Assembly: GCA_963693315.1 (NCBI GenBank)
Contig: OY856186.1
Span: 307,609,061 to 307,673,060, forward strand
Direction of reading: 5' to 3'
Length of the DNA: 64,000 nt
Origin: Diogma glabrata
Lineage: Eukaryota; Arthropoda; Insecta; Diptera; Cylindrotomidae
Shown here: positions 34,582 to 46,270 of the stretch, piece after piece
How positions within the stretch are numbered: position 1 is the stretch's first letter
Layout: each line of letters opens with the position of its first letter
The notes under the pieces: generated by a model
Databases searched by the model: none
The model's input: the letters and a program-made list of their open reading frames with translations, nothing else
Told to the model about the DNA's origin: nothing
Program-made: the position numbers and the translations under genes

Positions 34582-37053
34582 ATGAAATGCTATCTATGTA
34601 AAAAAACATTTGATTCATCTAATTTGTTAGTTTTTCATTTAAAAGTTAGTCATCAACTGTCTGAGAAAAGTACTTACAGGTGCATTGAAACAATGTGTGT
34701 TCAAAGTTTTCAAAATTTAACTAGTTTCAAAAGGCATATTACAAGAAAACATTTCCCTTCAGCGAACAAGAAAAAACAATGTAATTTAGTAAAAAAAACT
34801 GACGTTAATACAAATCATGCTTTTAATAGAGATAAAGATTTGCCAAATGAATTAGATAAAAATAAGCAGTTAGAATATAATTCTGAAAATGCATCCCAAA
34901 AATTAGATTTAGACATTTTGCTACTACAAATTAATAATTTTGTGTGTGAATTTATTTTGGGGCTGCATAATAACAATAATTTCACAAGGCAAGACGTTAG
35001 TGATATTCAAAGCCAAGTTAATAAAAAAATTTTAAGTCCTGTACTTGATGTATTTAAATCATTTGCACAGTCTAAACTTTTACCGTATCCTTTAATTTAT
35101 TGTGAGTGTCTGGATATAATAAATAAGTTCCAAAATCTTTTTAAATTTTGTAGCTCGGATTACTTGTTACATAAACATTTAAAAGACACGGGACATCTTG
35201 ATGACATTCACGAATTTAACATCAATACAGAAATTACCAGTATATACAGGAACGGTTCTTTTATTTATGATGAAAAGGAAACCAAAGGGATTTTAATGCC
35301 AATTAAATTTCAATTTAAACATTTCTTTCAAAGTGGTAATATATTGAAAAACATGTTACAATATATGACTAGCCTGCAAAATAATACTTCATCATTAAAT
35401 AATTTTATTAAAGGTGATCTGTGGAAAGAAAAGCAAGAGTTATATCCAAATAAAATTCTTGTTCCCTATTATATTTATTCAGACGACATTGAAGTAAACA
35501 ATCCCTTAGCATCCCATGCTACAGTTCATTCTATTTGTAACATATATTATTCGTTTTCCTGTTTTCCATTTGCTGAATCTAAGCTTGAAAATGTATTCTT
35601 AGCTGCCACATTAAAATCTAAAGATATAAAAAAATTTGGCAATGATAATTGTTTATTTGCATTGGTGTCTGAAATAAAGTCTATCGAAGAGAATGGAATT
35701 GAAATTGTCACTTCGGAGGGAACATATAAAGTTCATTTTATTCTTGGCTTGATTCTGGGCGATAATTTGGCATTGAACAATATTCTAGATTTTAGTAAGT
35801 CTTTCTCAAGTACTTCATTTTGCAGATTTTGCAAAGCTACAAAGTTAGAGACCCAAATTCAGTGTTTGGAGCAAATAAATCAGCTACGCACAATTGATAA
35901 TTATAGCAATGATATTCAAAAAAATAATCCAAAAGAAACTGGCTTAATAAAATCATCAATTTTTAACAACATTCCTTCCTTTCATGTTGTAAAAAACTAT
36001 GCCATGGACATTATGCATGATATTTTTGAAGGAACATGTCACTATATTCTCTGTCATGCGTTTTTGTATTTTATCCAAACAATGAAGTACTTTTCGTTAG
36101 ATATATTAAATGCGAGAAAACAGTCTTTTGATTATGGTCCAATTGAAATTGGAAATATGTCTCCTGACATAAAATTAATTCACCTGCAAAAAAACCACTT
36201 AAAAATGTCCGCTAGGGAAATGATGACTTTTGTCAATTTTATTACATTAATGATATATGATCTTGTACCACTTAATGATGAAGTTTGGATTTATTTAGTG
36301 AATATGATTGAAATGATAGATTTGTTACTTTGCTTTGAATTTTCGAACGCTGCTATTGATGTTTTAACTTCTAAAATAGAAACTCACAATAGAGATTATA
36401 TGCGCTTATTTAATGATACACTTAAGCCAAAATTTCATAACTTAGTACACTATCCAACGGCTATTAAAAATTCAGGACCTTTGCGCAAAATATGGTGTTT
36501 TAAATTTGAAGCTAAGCATAGAGATTTTAAAGTTTATTCGCATGCTATCACTTCTAGAAAAAATATTTGTCTAACAATTGCCAAAAAATATCAGTTAAAA
36601 TTTGCAAATCAAATATTCCAATCCAAACATCCCCTAACTTCTCACAAGTTCGTAGAAAAAGATAAACTAATTACAAATAAATACATAAGTATAATTTGTG
36701 ATATGTTAAAATGCAGTCCTAATGATTGTCAACTTTATTCATGTGTTGAGTATAATGGTGTTAAATATAAAACTGGATATTATGTAGCAAATATCATCAA
36801 TGATGTTACAATATTTGTAATATTAAATATAATTTTAATAAACAATTTTGAAGTTAAATTGTTTTGTCAGCAGGTTAATAATGCCGAATATATACCTCAC
36901 TTAGTATCGTTTGAAGTTGATTCAGATAATTTAGGAACATTTTCAATATTGTCAATAACAGAGTTAATAGGTCCTCCTAGTAATATATCAAAAACAATAA
37001 AAGGGAAAAAGATGATAAGAATAAAAGAACATTACATAAATTATTTAAATTAA
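34582..37053 (+). CDS. C2H2 transposase-like protein of outer element, intact
   Basis: 823 residues from the ATG at 34582; the frame is open 30 bases upstream but without an ATG. Two N-terminal C2H2 fingers are visible: CYLCX12HX4H (residues 2-23) and CX4CX12HX4H (residues 34-56). The central and C-terminal parts show SVCHFCKATK-like cysteines (CRFCKATK), YAMDIMHDIFEGTCHYILCH (about 475-494), LKMSAREMMTF, LKPKFHNLVHYPTAIKNSGP (about 610-630) and WCFKFEAKHRDFK. I know this family as an uncharacterised repeat-encoded protein in insects and cnidarians; the MHDIFEG block resembles CACTA-type transposases. It probably acts on the CACTG ends. Neighbour: a 537-aa partner starts 600 bases downstream on the same strand. 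The inner transposon inserted 205 bases upstream, likely separating it from its promoter. Confidence 0.75.
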   Translation: MKCYLCKKTFDSSNLLVFHLKVSHQLSEKSTYRCIETMCVQSFQNLTSFKRHITRKHFPSANKKKQCNLVKKTDVNTNHAFNRDKDLPNELDKNKQLEYNSENASQKLDLDILLLQINNFVCEFILGLHNNNNFTRQDVSDIQSQVNKKILSPVLDVFKSFAQSKLLPYPLIYCECLDIINKFQNLFKFCSSDYLLHKHLKDTGHLDDIHEFNINTEITSIYRNGSFIYDEKETKGILMPIKFQFKHFFQSGNILKNMLQYMTSLQNNTSSLNNFIKGDLWKEKQELYPNKILVPYYIYSDDIEVNNPLASHATVHSICNIYYSFSCFPFAESKLENVFLAATLKSKDIKKFGNDNCLFALVSEIKSIEENGIEIVTSEGTYKVHFILGLILGDNLALNNILDFSKSFSSTSFCRFCKATKLETQIQCLEQINQLRTIDNYSNDIQKNNPKETGLIKSSIFNNIPSFHVVKNYAMDIMHDIFEGTCHYILCHAFLYFIQTMKYFSLDILNARKQSFDYGPIEIGNMSPDIKLIHLQKNHLKMSAREMMTFVNFITLMIYDLVPLNDEVWIYLVNMIEMIDLLLCFEFSNAAIDVLTSKIETHNRDYMRLFNDTLKPKFHNLVHYPTAIKNSGPLRKIWCFKFEAKHRDFKVYSHAITSRKNICLTIAKKYQLKFANQIFQSKHPLTSHKFVEKDKLITNKYISIICDMLKCSPNDCQLYSCVEYNGVKYKTGYYVANIINDVTIFVILNIILINNFEVKLFCQQVNNAEYIPHLVSFEVDSDNLGTFSILSITELIGPPSNISKTIKGKKMIRIKEHYINYLN

Positions 37054-37652
37054 AACAAAACATGAATTATGAATTTCAAATTTAATATATAAACTAATAA
37101 TTTTAACTTTAATAATATTTAATAAATAAATGAAATAATTTTATATATTTTAATATAATTTAAAAAAAACTATAAATATAAATAATACTTTTCCACTTTA
37201 TTGTTTTTAATTTCACAATAATCAGAAGTTGTTTAATTTTCATTAGTTTTATTTGGAAAAATAAATTAAATCTTTCTATTTTCTGATTTGCAAAGAAGGG
37301 AACGAACATAGTTTTATATTTTAATGTTTTAATATTTTTAAATTTTACTTATAAAGTTACTTTGTAAACCATTTTTAAAATTAAATATTGTAATGTTAAT
37401 TAAATGTTTTATATAAAATTAGAATAAAAATGGTTAAGATAAATGTTTAACATAAACTAAATTACAATATTGATTGAGATGAATTCTTAGTATATACGAA
37501 AAACTAACATATATTTGTTTAGTTAGGTTGAATCACGTCATTAGATTAGATAATTCAAAATTATTGAAAAAAATGTTTTTTTAAAAAGTATTTCTTAAAA
37601 TTTAAGCTATTATATTAAAATCTGCACCTCATATTATAACATCATCAACAAA
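37054..37652. other. AT-rich spacer between the two genes of the outer element
   Basis: AATAAA signals at about 37120 and 37260 could end the upstream gene. No promoter could be singled out. Confidence 0.4.
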
Positions 37653-39709
37653 ATGGAAAATAATAAAAGCCATGAACTACAAAATATAGAAATAGAATTT
37701 TTAGATATCTTTGATACTTCAACATGCAACAGTGAAAATATGACAAATGAACAATCCACCTATTTTAATACATACACAGCAGAAAATATCCAACTAGAAA
37801 GAGTTACGGAAGATGATGATCTGGAATCATTACTGCGTTCTTGGAATCAAGAATACTTAATAAACCATTTTAAAAGTAAGTAAATCTATATAATTATAGT
37901 AATTTAATATAGTTAATAAATTATATTGTATATTTGTTTCATGCTTATCGGTTTAGTAACTTCACCGATAAGCATGATCCAAACAAGTAACATAACAATA
38001 TCAACAGTCGTTAAACATTTATATTAATCATTGTAATAGTGATTGATAATTATTATTATTTAAATTCACTTACATTTTTAGACGAGAAGATAGACCTAAA
38101 CGTGTTTAGAGCTATGAAAAGGTGCCATATAAGCAAAATAACTGAGAAGTTTCCCATAGGATATCAAATTTTATTTGAGCATAATATCGAGACTTGGCGA
38201 AATAGTATCGGCTTACCTTTTTTACAGGAAAATATCACGAACTCACCATCGTCAATACAACTGTCTTCTAAGCGGGTTTCACCATATTCTAGGTCATCAA
38301 CACCGGATCGTGGTTCTGCATTCCAAATATCGGTAAACGATATTTTAAATGATACAGAAAGAGGGAAAATGATTTTGGAAGCGTATTCGAAGATGTCCAA
38401 CATCACGACAGATCAAAGAAATTCACTTGTTAAATTAGTGGCACAATATTTTATTGATCACAATGAACACCTTTCCTTATCACATAGCTATAGGATAGAA
38501 GAGCAAATAATAAGCATTTTCAATGGAGAAAAACTGGTAATATCAATATTATAAATAATGTGAAAAGTATAAATATAATTGTTTATTAATTTAAAAGGAA
38601 TACTACAGAAACGGAAAGAAAGGTACAATATACAACAAATATATTAATTTGAAATCGTCTTTTAAGAACATATGTCCAGTTGCTACGATTTCTGTTGACG
38701 AAAATGATGAAATTTTCGGTAATTTTTCTTTTATTTGTTTTTAAGATAAATATATTTTAAAATTGTATATATAATGTATTATATAGTTCCTGAACCTGAT
38801 TCAGCAGCCTGTATTGAATCCTTAAAATACGACAACCTAAGTGTGGAAGAATTTGATCACGTCTGGCGTGCCTGTAGTCAATTAAGACTAAATGAAATTA
38901 AAAATGCTTCTTCCACAGAAGAAATCTTTAAAAAATGGCCACAATATAAAACTCCTTCTGGATATAGATTGGTAAATATTTTTAAAAAGCATAATATGCA
39001 GATTATTTATTAATTTTTTTCCAGATTGATATCGATTTTAAAACGACTTTTAAGGGATGTGATGCTCTTTTAAATTTGTGGGATGACCAAACCAATAAAA
39101 TTTTGGAGTTTTTGATAAAAAATGTTATTGACCATGAAGTCAAAAATGTTGTATCAAAGTTAAAAAATTTGGGAAATGTTGACAAAAGTATTATATTTAT
39201 AAATCAGTAAATTGCAGTTAGAGTTAACGTAATTATTTGCAGATATTTCATGTGCTGTTCTTACCTGGTCGCTACATGGATACTTTGTGCCTACTCATAG
39301 GATTGTAAAAAAGGATAATAGTGGCAAAAAAACCTTCAAGAAATGCAGCATCAAAGATTCACAAGAGGCTTTTTTGTATATAGGGAAAACTGCTGCAGAG
39401 CTGGATGAGCATATTGAGTTTATTATGCAACAGAGAAGCTCTATCCAGCCATTTATTTTAGCTATTGGAGACGATATATTTTCGATTAAAGAAATATATT
39501 TGTATTTTGATGGAACTAAGTATACGTTTAAAAGTCTAATTAGAGCAATAGATATATGTTTTAAAATTTTTTATTTATTTCACCTGGAATATCCTGTTGC
39601 GGCATCTATGTTTTGGTCATTTTTTCAACATTATTTTTATAAAATGAAAAATTTGAAAAATAATTCCAAACATGCCAAGGTATCTATCCTTAGTACCTTT
39701 TTATCATAA
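37653..39709 (+). CDS. Partner protein of outer element, six exons, intact
   Basis: Exons 37653-37875, 38082-38536, 38598-38718, 38787-38971, 39025-39187 and 39243-39709 have GT..AG introns and join in phase to 537 residues. Residues about 55-125 (LRSWNQEYLINHFK..RCHISKITEKFPIGYQILFEHNIETWR) look like a SAM-type helical domain. Then come a Ser-rich linker, VPEPDSAACIESLKYDNLSVEEFDHVWRACS.. with KWPQYKTPSGYRL, and a C-terminal block with LTWSLHGYFVPTHRIV, GKKTFKKCSIKDSQEAFLYI, IQPFILAIGDDIF and YFDGTKYTFKSLIRAIDICFK. The C-terminal block is common in repeat-encoded insect and cnidarian proteins of unknown function. Its fixed pairing with the C2H2 gene suggests a second transposition protein. 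Confidence 0.75.
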
Positions 39710-40279
39710 TTTTTAAGCTTTCTTAAAATTATTATTAACTAATACAATTTGAAATTTGTTTTACAAACAACAAAATTTATAGAATATATGTACATATGTA
39801 TCTGTATATATATGTTGGATGAATAAATATTATTTGAATTATAAAAAACTAACTAGGTAGCTTTCTTACTGTATTTAACTATTTTCTTTTTTCATGTGTT
39901 TACAATATCATATCCTATCTTACTGATATTTTTATTAGATATCTAGAATATCTAGTTATACTATTATATTAAATGTATTATGTAATCATATGATGCAAAT
40001 GGATACGTTGGACATTATTTTAGGTATTATGATAGACAACAGTATTCGTTTCTTATTCGTATCGTTTCGTTTATCGTATTATATGTAAAACGCTTTTTAC
40101 AATAAAATTCAATAACTAAGTTAAAAACGCATTTATTTTGTTATAATAACCCAGCACAGTCCAATAAATTACACATTTTAATTAAATTATAGCAATTACA
40201 TTAAATTATAGCATAGTTTAATTAAATTATAGCAATATATTTATAGTGTAGGAATATTTTGGATCAATGTAATCTGTAT

Positions 40280-40418
40280 GCTACAGATCTACAATCAATT
40301 TGTCAATCAATTCGAAAACGAAAATAAACGAAATAAAACTTAGTGTAAAAATCCCCTAAATTTTATTTCGTTTATTTTCGTTTTCAATTGATTGACAAAT
40401 TGATTGTAGGTCTGTAGC
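40280..40418. mobile_element. 139-bp near-perfect hairpin
   Basis: GCTACAGATCTACAATCAAT at 40280 and about 40 further bases pair with their inverse ending GTAGGTCTGTAGC at 40418. The arms are about 60 bp with three or four differences and the loop is under 20 bases. A miniature foldback element in the 3' part of the outer transposon, or a strong RNA hairpin at the end of the partner gene transcript. Confidence 0.8.
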
Positions 40419-40429
40419 TTGCTTAATAC

Positions 40430-40890
40430 GTACATTAATTTTTTAATGTAATATTTCATTGGCGGAGTAATTATTTTACATTACATTAACGTAATATTCA
40501 GTTGTCGTAATAAATATTTAACATTGTTTGAATGTAATATTACACTACCCCAAACAAAATTATACATCACAAGTAAGTAAAAATATATTGACCCAGTAAA
40601 TACTATACATTGTATTATTGTAATATTAAATTAAACTAGTGTATGCATTACATTGCATAAACGTATTATTAAATTATCGTAATAAATGTTTTACATTGTT
40701 TTAATGTAATATTTCACCATCGCAAACAATACTTTACATTGGAGATAGATAAGTTTACAAATAATGCGTACATTATACAAATGTTACTTTACATTCAGCC
40801 AATAAAACATTTTATTGACCGGAATTAATAACAAAATACATTGAAACAAAGCCCTTTTTTATTGTATCTATGTTCCTTTTTCGTTCAGTG
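40430..40890 (-). repeat. Right subterminal repeat cluster of the outer element
   Basis: ACATTG, TAATGTAATATT and TTTTACATT words recur at roughly 25-60 bp intervals up to the CAGTG terminus. TTTTACATTGTTTTAATGTAAT at about 40690-40711 resembles the left cluster words. AATTAAATTATAGCAAT is tandemly repeated three times just outside (about 40175-40235). Confidence 0.75.
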
Positions 40891-41093
40891 TACCGAAATC
40901 TGAGGAGCACGCGTTTATAAATAGAAAGGGGTTTCATTCTATTAACCCAAATAGTAAGAAATTATTGGAAGTAATTATTTAAACCGAATTTGGGGATTTT
41001 TTATTTAGATTTTATGATGCAGACTTTAAAATAATAAACGTTAAGGCTCAATTTCCTGGATCTACACATGACGCATATATTTGGTGTGGAAGT
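40891..41093 (+). pseudogene. Harbinger exon continuation, PGSTHD block
   Basis: Following the TA duplicate the frame continues PKSEEHAFINRKGFHSIN. After a small intron-like segment (about 40946-41014) come DADFKIINVKAQFPGSTHDAYIW, with the second catalytic Asp in HDAYIW. AAGT at 41090-41093 is the left target duplication of the solo LTR. Confidence 0.8.
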
Positions 41094-41444
41094 TGTCGTG
41101 AACCAACTCATTACTTAAGGTTTCCAAACTCTTCTTCCTAGTCGATATTTCTATTTACTAAAAAATGTTTGAATGTAAATATAATAAAATGCCGCGCATG
41201 TGCACGGAGAAATTCGATCAACGATCGTTTATGTAAATATGTATATAAAAGAGAAATAAATGAACGAGCTAAAGAATCAGTCGTAGCTAAACTTTAAGTA
41301 AAAATAGATGTAAATTAACCTCGAATTTAAAATGTTTATTAAATAAAGTTTTTTTCATGTTTTTTCTTTTAAATTGAATTCTTTAATTTTGGCTGCGATT
41401 AAAATAAAAGTGTGTGCAATTAAAGTATTGCGAGGCACACAACA
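41094..41444 (+). mobile_element. 351-bp solo LTR in Harbinger exon, TSD AAGT
   Basis: Starts TGTCGTGAACC and ends GGCACACAACA, so it has TG..CA ends with TGT/ACA inversion. It is flanked by AAGT at 41090-41093 and 41445-41448. Precise removal rejoins the Harbinger frame. Internal TATATAAAAG (about 41245), AATCAGTCG initiator-like string (about 41278) and AAATAAAG signals (about 41342) order it as U3-R-U5 on the plus strand. No coding region: left by recombination between two LTRs. Confidence 0.85.
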
Positions 41445-42014
41445 AAGTACCATCAAATCATTTTTAGAAGACACGTGCAACACTGAGCAAGACTTTTGTT
41501 TGCTTGGTAATATGTTGTTTAGTTAAATAAAAAATTGATATAATAATCAGGCTAAAAATATATTTAGGTGATTCTAGATATCCATTGCAACCATGGCTGA
41601 TGACTCCTTTAAGATGTCCGGCAACAGATGCTGCAAAAAAATATAACAAAATGCATACCCAAACAAGAAGTGCTGTAGAGCGATGTATTGGTTTACTAAA
41701 GAATCGATTTAGGTAAGTTATTATTACAAAATAATAACTTGCAATTATAAATTAATTTTGATAATTTTATTAAGATGTCTCAGGATTCAAGAAAATTACA
41801 CTACAATTTTGAAACAGCTGCTAAAATTATATGCAGTTGTGTTGTTTTGCATAATTTTCTTTTGATAAACAATCATAATATCGAAGAATTAGCGGGAAAT
41901 CAAGATATTTTGGAAGTGCCGGCAAGAGACATTTTACCACCTAGAATAATGTCAAATAACCATCTACACGAAGGTAAACGTGCTCAACAGCTTATAGTCA
42001 ATAATTTCAGTTAA
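41445..42014 (+). pseudogene. Harbinger C-terminal exons
   Basis: From the AAGT duplicate at 41445 the exon reads STIKSFLEDTCNTEQDFCLL and ends at 41506. The next exon (41568-41712) continues in phase as GDSRYPLQPWLMTPL..TQTRSAVERCIGLLKNRFR, with the third catalytic acid (E of VERCIG). The last exon (41775-42014) reads SQDSRKLHYNFETAAKIICS then CVVLHNFLL, but joining it to the previous exon needs a one-base correction, so there is a -1 deletion. The stop is at 42012-42014. Confidence 0.8.
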
Positions 42015-43135
42015 CTCATATTATTATATATACACAGATAGAAATCTAGGCTTTTTTATGCTTAATTGGGTATATTCCATACTTAAATTACGTTAATTCT
42101 CAACCGTGAATATGCCAGGTGTATTATATACTTATAAGGTATACTTGTCCAAAAAATCACTAAGGAGCTTATTATGAATATTATTCATAGAATTTTATGA
42201 GTATCGGGTACGTAGCATGACCAATTAGGAACAGAGAAATAACTTTGTTGTAAAAATGTTGTATAATTATTAGAGAACAAAATATAACTATTTTTATTAA
42301 AATAATATGCCTCTAATTCATAAATTTATGGCGCTTAGTAATAAAAATAAATTATAGAACTAGGCATTTATATTCCTAGCAATTGAAATTTGATGAAGTG
42401 TCGAGATACCGAAAACCTCATGGTCATGATTTGTCATAAGTTATATTATAATCATATACTAAACCTGTGGCGACGTTGACGCACCAACAAATTTTCGTAA
42501 CCCATATAAATGGTTGTACATCTCTGCAAATTAACTTAAACCAATTTATTTAGTAAGCTGAATTTTAAGGAAACGGTGTGCAGTAAGTGGTATTGTTACA
42601 GGAAAGCTAGTTCAATGGTGGAAAAATATTGTTTGGTATATTTGTGAAAAGCAACGGTACATTGGATTTGTTTGGATTTTAAGAAAGCGGTGCGCAGTAT
42701 ATTGTTCACAGAATAGGTTAAATGCATGTTTTGTTAAGTGCATGTTTTTTCTGGATGAGCTTGGATGGATTGAAGGTAAATAATAATTAATAACTCGTTT
42801 ACGATCTTTTTCAAAACCGGAATTGTTTGGCTGGCAACAAGGACCTAGAAACAGCAGTGTACGTGAATTTGTAAATGTATTAGTGAGTAAGATTTGTTTT
42901 TTTTGTTAATGATGATGATATTTGGTTAGAATTTTTTTATCTTGTTAAATTAAGAGTATACATTGCTTGCAAAATTTATTTATTTCCTTAAATAATTAAT
43001 TTATAAAATATAGTGTTATACCTGTCGCGTTCTAGTAAACGACCGTATAGTGTATTATTGTAATTATGTTCAACGTTATTACCCTTTAATTTTGAATGTC
43101 TTTTGTTTTGCTATTATATTAGAGATAATATTAAC
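42015..43135. other. Non-coding stretch
   Basis: Contains a weak direct repeat around GAAAGCGGTGCGCAGTA / GGAAACGGTGTGCAGTA (about 42570 and 42690). The 3' end of the Harbinger element should lie here but no TIR was recognised. Confidence 0.4.
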
Positions 43136-43149
43136 TAGTTGTTTGCTTT

Positions 43150-43838
43150 AAGATTATACCTTAGAACCTTCAAATACAATAACCAATACTATAAACAAAA
43201 TTATGGCCTCGCGATGGGTAACCCCTTATCACAGATACTAGCTGACATAGTACTAGAAAAACTACTAAAAGAAAAAAATACCAATTCTGGGTTACGACCC
43301 ATCGATAATATATAAATATGTGGATGATGTTTTATTAGTTATACCAAAACATCAGATAAATAATGCTCTAAATTTCTTTAATAGTTTCCACCAAAAAATT
43401 CAATTCACCTGTGAAAAAGAAAAAAACAATACCTTACCTTTCCTAGATATGTATCTAAAAAGATCAAATGGAAAAATTAAAACAAATTGGTATAAAAAAG
43501 CATCTGCATTAAATAGGATGCTATATTACATCTCTAACCATCCTCACAATATGAAGTTGAATGTTGCCCTTTCCTTCATAAAGAAAGTATTCTATTTGAG
43601 TGACAAAGATTACAGAAATAATAATATAAAAATAATAACTGATATACTTTTGAAAAACAATTACCCTAAAAAAATGATATCAAAATTAATTACAAAGACA
43701 TTGTACACATAAAAAAAGAGAAATAACACGATTTCGTCAGTCCCTAATCAACAACAGAAAATGGTATTTGGGGCATTACCATACATCCCCAAACTATCAG
43801 AAAAAATAAAACACTATCTTTGTCCTGAAAAACAAAAC
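43150..43838 (+). pseudogene. Penelope-like RT relic
   Basis: Similarity begins with a FKYNNQYYKQ..GLAMGNPLSQILADIVLE segment (about 43160-43260), typical of Penelope-like RT, then a frame change leads to KYVDDVLLVIPKHQ (YVDD catalytic motif at about 43318). Next come FHQKIQFTCEKEKNNTLPFLDMYL, NWYKKASALNRMLYYISNHP and ILLKNNYPKKMI. A stop at 43710 precedes a second piece, ALPYIPKLSEKIKHYL (43770-43818). The GIY-YIG endonuclease that should follow is missing. Dead fragment, 5' truncated. Confidence 0.8.
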
Positions 43839-44140
43839 ACCCGCGATCTCGTAGATTCCATGGATTCTGATCACAACAAATTCCACGAATTCAAACTCGT
43901 CAAAAGAGATCTCAAACGAAGATTAACCACCGCAGATCAACTACCAATTGAAACATCCAATAAATTTTCCAACCTCACTATGGAGGACGATTCAAATATA
44001 ATGGACGATGATGACTGATAACCAAGATGATACTGTAAGTCATATTTACTCTAATAATAGTGTTACAGTCGACAAAAATATTAATACAAATAATAACAAT
44101 CCTAGAAAAAATTCTAATTTTAACTGTGTTAATAATTCTA

Positions 44141-46020
44141 ATAGGCCAATAGAATTACGGATTGTACGTGTTGTTGTCAGTAACAGGTCAGAAATTTTTT
44201 TAATCTCTGGGGTAGGGTACTCACATAATGCACATGCCGAGTCCACTCACCCGGCACCTGGGGACTGGAGTTATACAACAAAGTGTGCTGGAAATTTTTT
44301 TTTGCTTCCTTGTAAGCGATATAACTCGTAAATGGTGCACTTTAGGATACTGGTGCCATAGAACTTTTTTGCTCCTTAAATGTTTCCCTATAACTTAAAA
44401 TAAAAAAAAACAAAAATAATTTGTTTTGTAGCAAATTTTTGCGAAAAATTGCGAAAAAATGCCTAAAAATCGATATTTTTCAATTGAATGTAGTTGTTTG
44501 CAAATAATTGTTTATAACATAACTGACACCTTTATCTTGTAGCAAAAACCTCAACAAAAAAAGTAAGCTTCAGAGCGTTTCATTCGGCCTGATAGTTTTT
44601 GCACAATTCCATTTTGCACTTAATGCCCCTAAAAAAGTTGTTAACTTTGGGCAGGCCGCAAGGTCTGAGTTTTCATCCGATCGCAATCTGCTTGGCGGGA
44701 ATTGAAAGGGTGTATTGTCAGCTTTAAATAACATCTGTGTTGTCTATACCCATATTCAATATTAGCAACAATTACAGTGGTTCAAAAAACCGCGAAAATT
44801 CCTTAGATGCAAAATTAAATTTCTCAACGGATTTTCAACTTAACGAGATGCGTTTTTAAAATTTGCAAAATGCTTAGCAAACCTCAGATTTTAGAAAATA
44901 GACCTTTCTAACATGATTTGGGACATGATTACACATAAGTAGTTCATTACTTTTTCATTAAATTTATTTGTCATTACAATAATACTCAATTATACATCGT
45001 GTCGCTACGTACGTTTTATGTATACTATACAGGACGTTTTATTTTTTCATAGAGTACGTTACAAGCAGTAGTCAGAGTAACCAATCGCGTGTTGGGTAGG
45101 CACAGACCCAGCATCTTGTGAGCACAACAGTATCATTTTGGAGAGAAATTCTCGGTTCCTGTCGATATATGGCATGCAAAATCAATGTCACAATCGTGGT
45201 TTCAAAAACAAACTGGGCCATAACTCGGTCCAAATCATGTTAGAGAGGTTTCATTTTAAATCTTCGATTTTCTAACGAATTTGCAAATTTTAAAACCGCA
45301 TCTCGTTAAGTGGAAAATTCGTTGAGAAATTTTATTTTGCAACTAAGGAATTTTCGTGGGTTTTTCAAACCACTGTAGTTGTTGTTAATATTGAATATGG
45401 GTATAGGCAACACAGATGCTATTTAAAGCTGACAGTACACCCTTTCAATTCCCGTCAAGCAGATTGCGATCGGATAAAAACTCAGACCTTGCGGCCTGCC
45501 CAAAGTTAACAACTTTTTTAGGGGCTTAAGTGCAAAATGGAATTGTGCAAAAACTATAAGGCCGAATGAAACGTCCTGAAGCTTACTTTTTTTGTTGAGG
45601 TTTTTGCTACAAGATAAAGGGGTCAATTATGTTATAAACAATTATTTGCAAACAACTAAATTCAATTGAAAAATATCGTTTTTTAGACATTTTTTCGCAA
45701 TTTTTCGCCAAAATTTGCTACAAAACAAATTGTTTTTGTTTTTTTTTTTATTTTAAGTTATAGAAAAACATTTAAGGAGCAAAAAAGTTCTATGGCACCA
45801 GTATCCTAAAGTGCACCATTTACGAGTTATATCGCTTACAAGGAAGCAAAAAAAAATTTCCAGCACACTTTGTTGTATAACTCCAGTCCCCAGGTGCCGG
45901 ACGAGTGGACTCGGCATGTCCATTATGTGAGTACCCTACGCCAGAGATTAAAAAAATTTCTGACCTTTTACGAGCAACAACACGTAAGTCATATCTTTTT
46001 CCGTTATTCTATTGGCCTAT
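44141..46020. mobile_element. 1.88-kb element with about 0.8-kb inverted arms
   Basis: ATAGGCCAATAGAAT (44141) and ATTCTATTGGCCTAT (46006-46020) are the outer ends. The arms run 44141-44924 and 45228-46020 and match almost throughout (for example CCGGCACCTGGGGACTGGAG, GATATAACTCGTAAATGGTG, GGCAGGCCGCAAGGTCTGAG and their inverses). The central spacer is about 300 bp and holds no convincing gene. It interrupts a Jockey-like ORF1. Non-autonomous foldback type; the transcript would make a very long double strand. Confidence 0.85.
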
Positions 46021-46040
46021 AACAATAATACAAACTATTA

Positions 46041-46270
46041 CCGCATTCACAGCGACATTGCAAATTAGTAGATGTAATTTAAATCTGTGCTGTAAACACT
46101 TTTTATTTTAAAATCTTGCAACTAATTTGATATCTAGGCTTACTACCATTACAAACGATTCAAATACTTACGATTCAAATTACAATCTACGTTTTAAACT
46201 CATATTAAATATGCCAAGATGCAAATTATAATATACTATCTACTAATTTGCTATGTCGCTGTGAATGCGG
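46041..46270. mobile_element. 230-bp MITE flanked by TA
   Basis: CCGCATTCACAGCGACATTG at 46041 continuing CAAATTAGTAG is matched inverted by CTACTAATTTG..GTCGCTGTGAATGCGG ending 46270, a TIR of about 31 bp with one mismatch. TA stands on both sides. A partial relative lies at 2029-2080. Inserted in the same Jockey ORF1. Confidence 0.85.
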
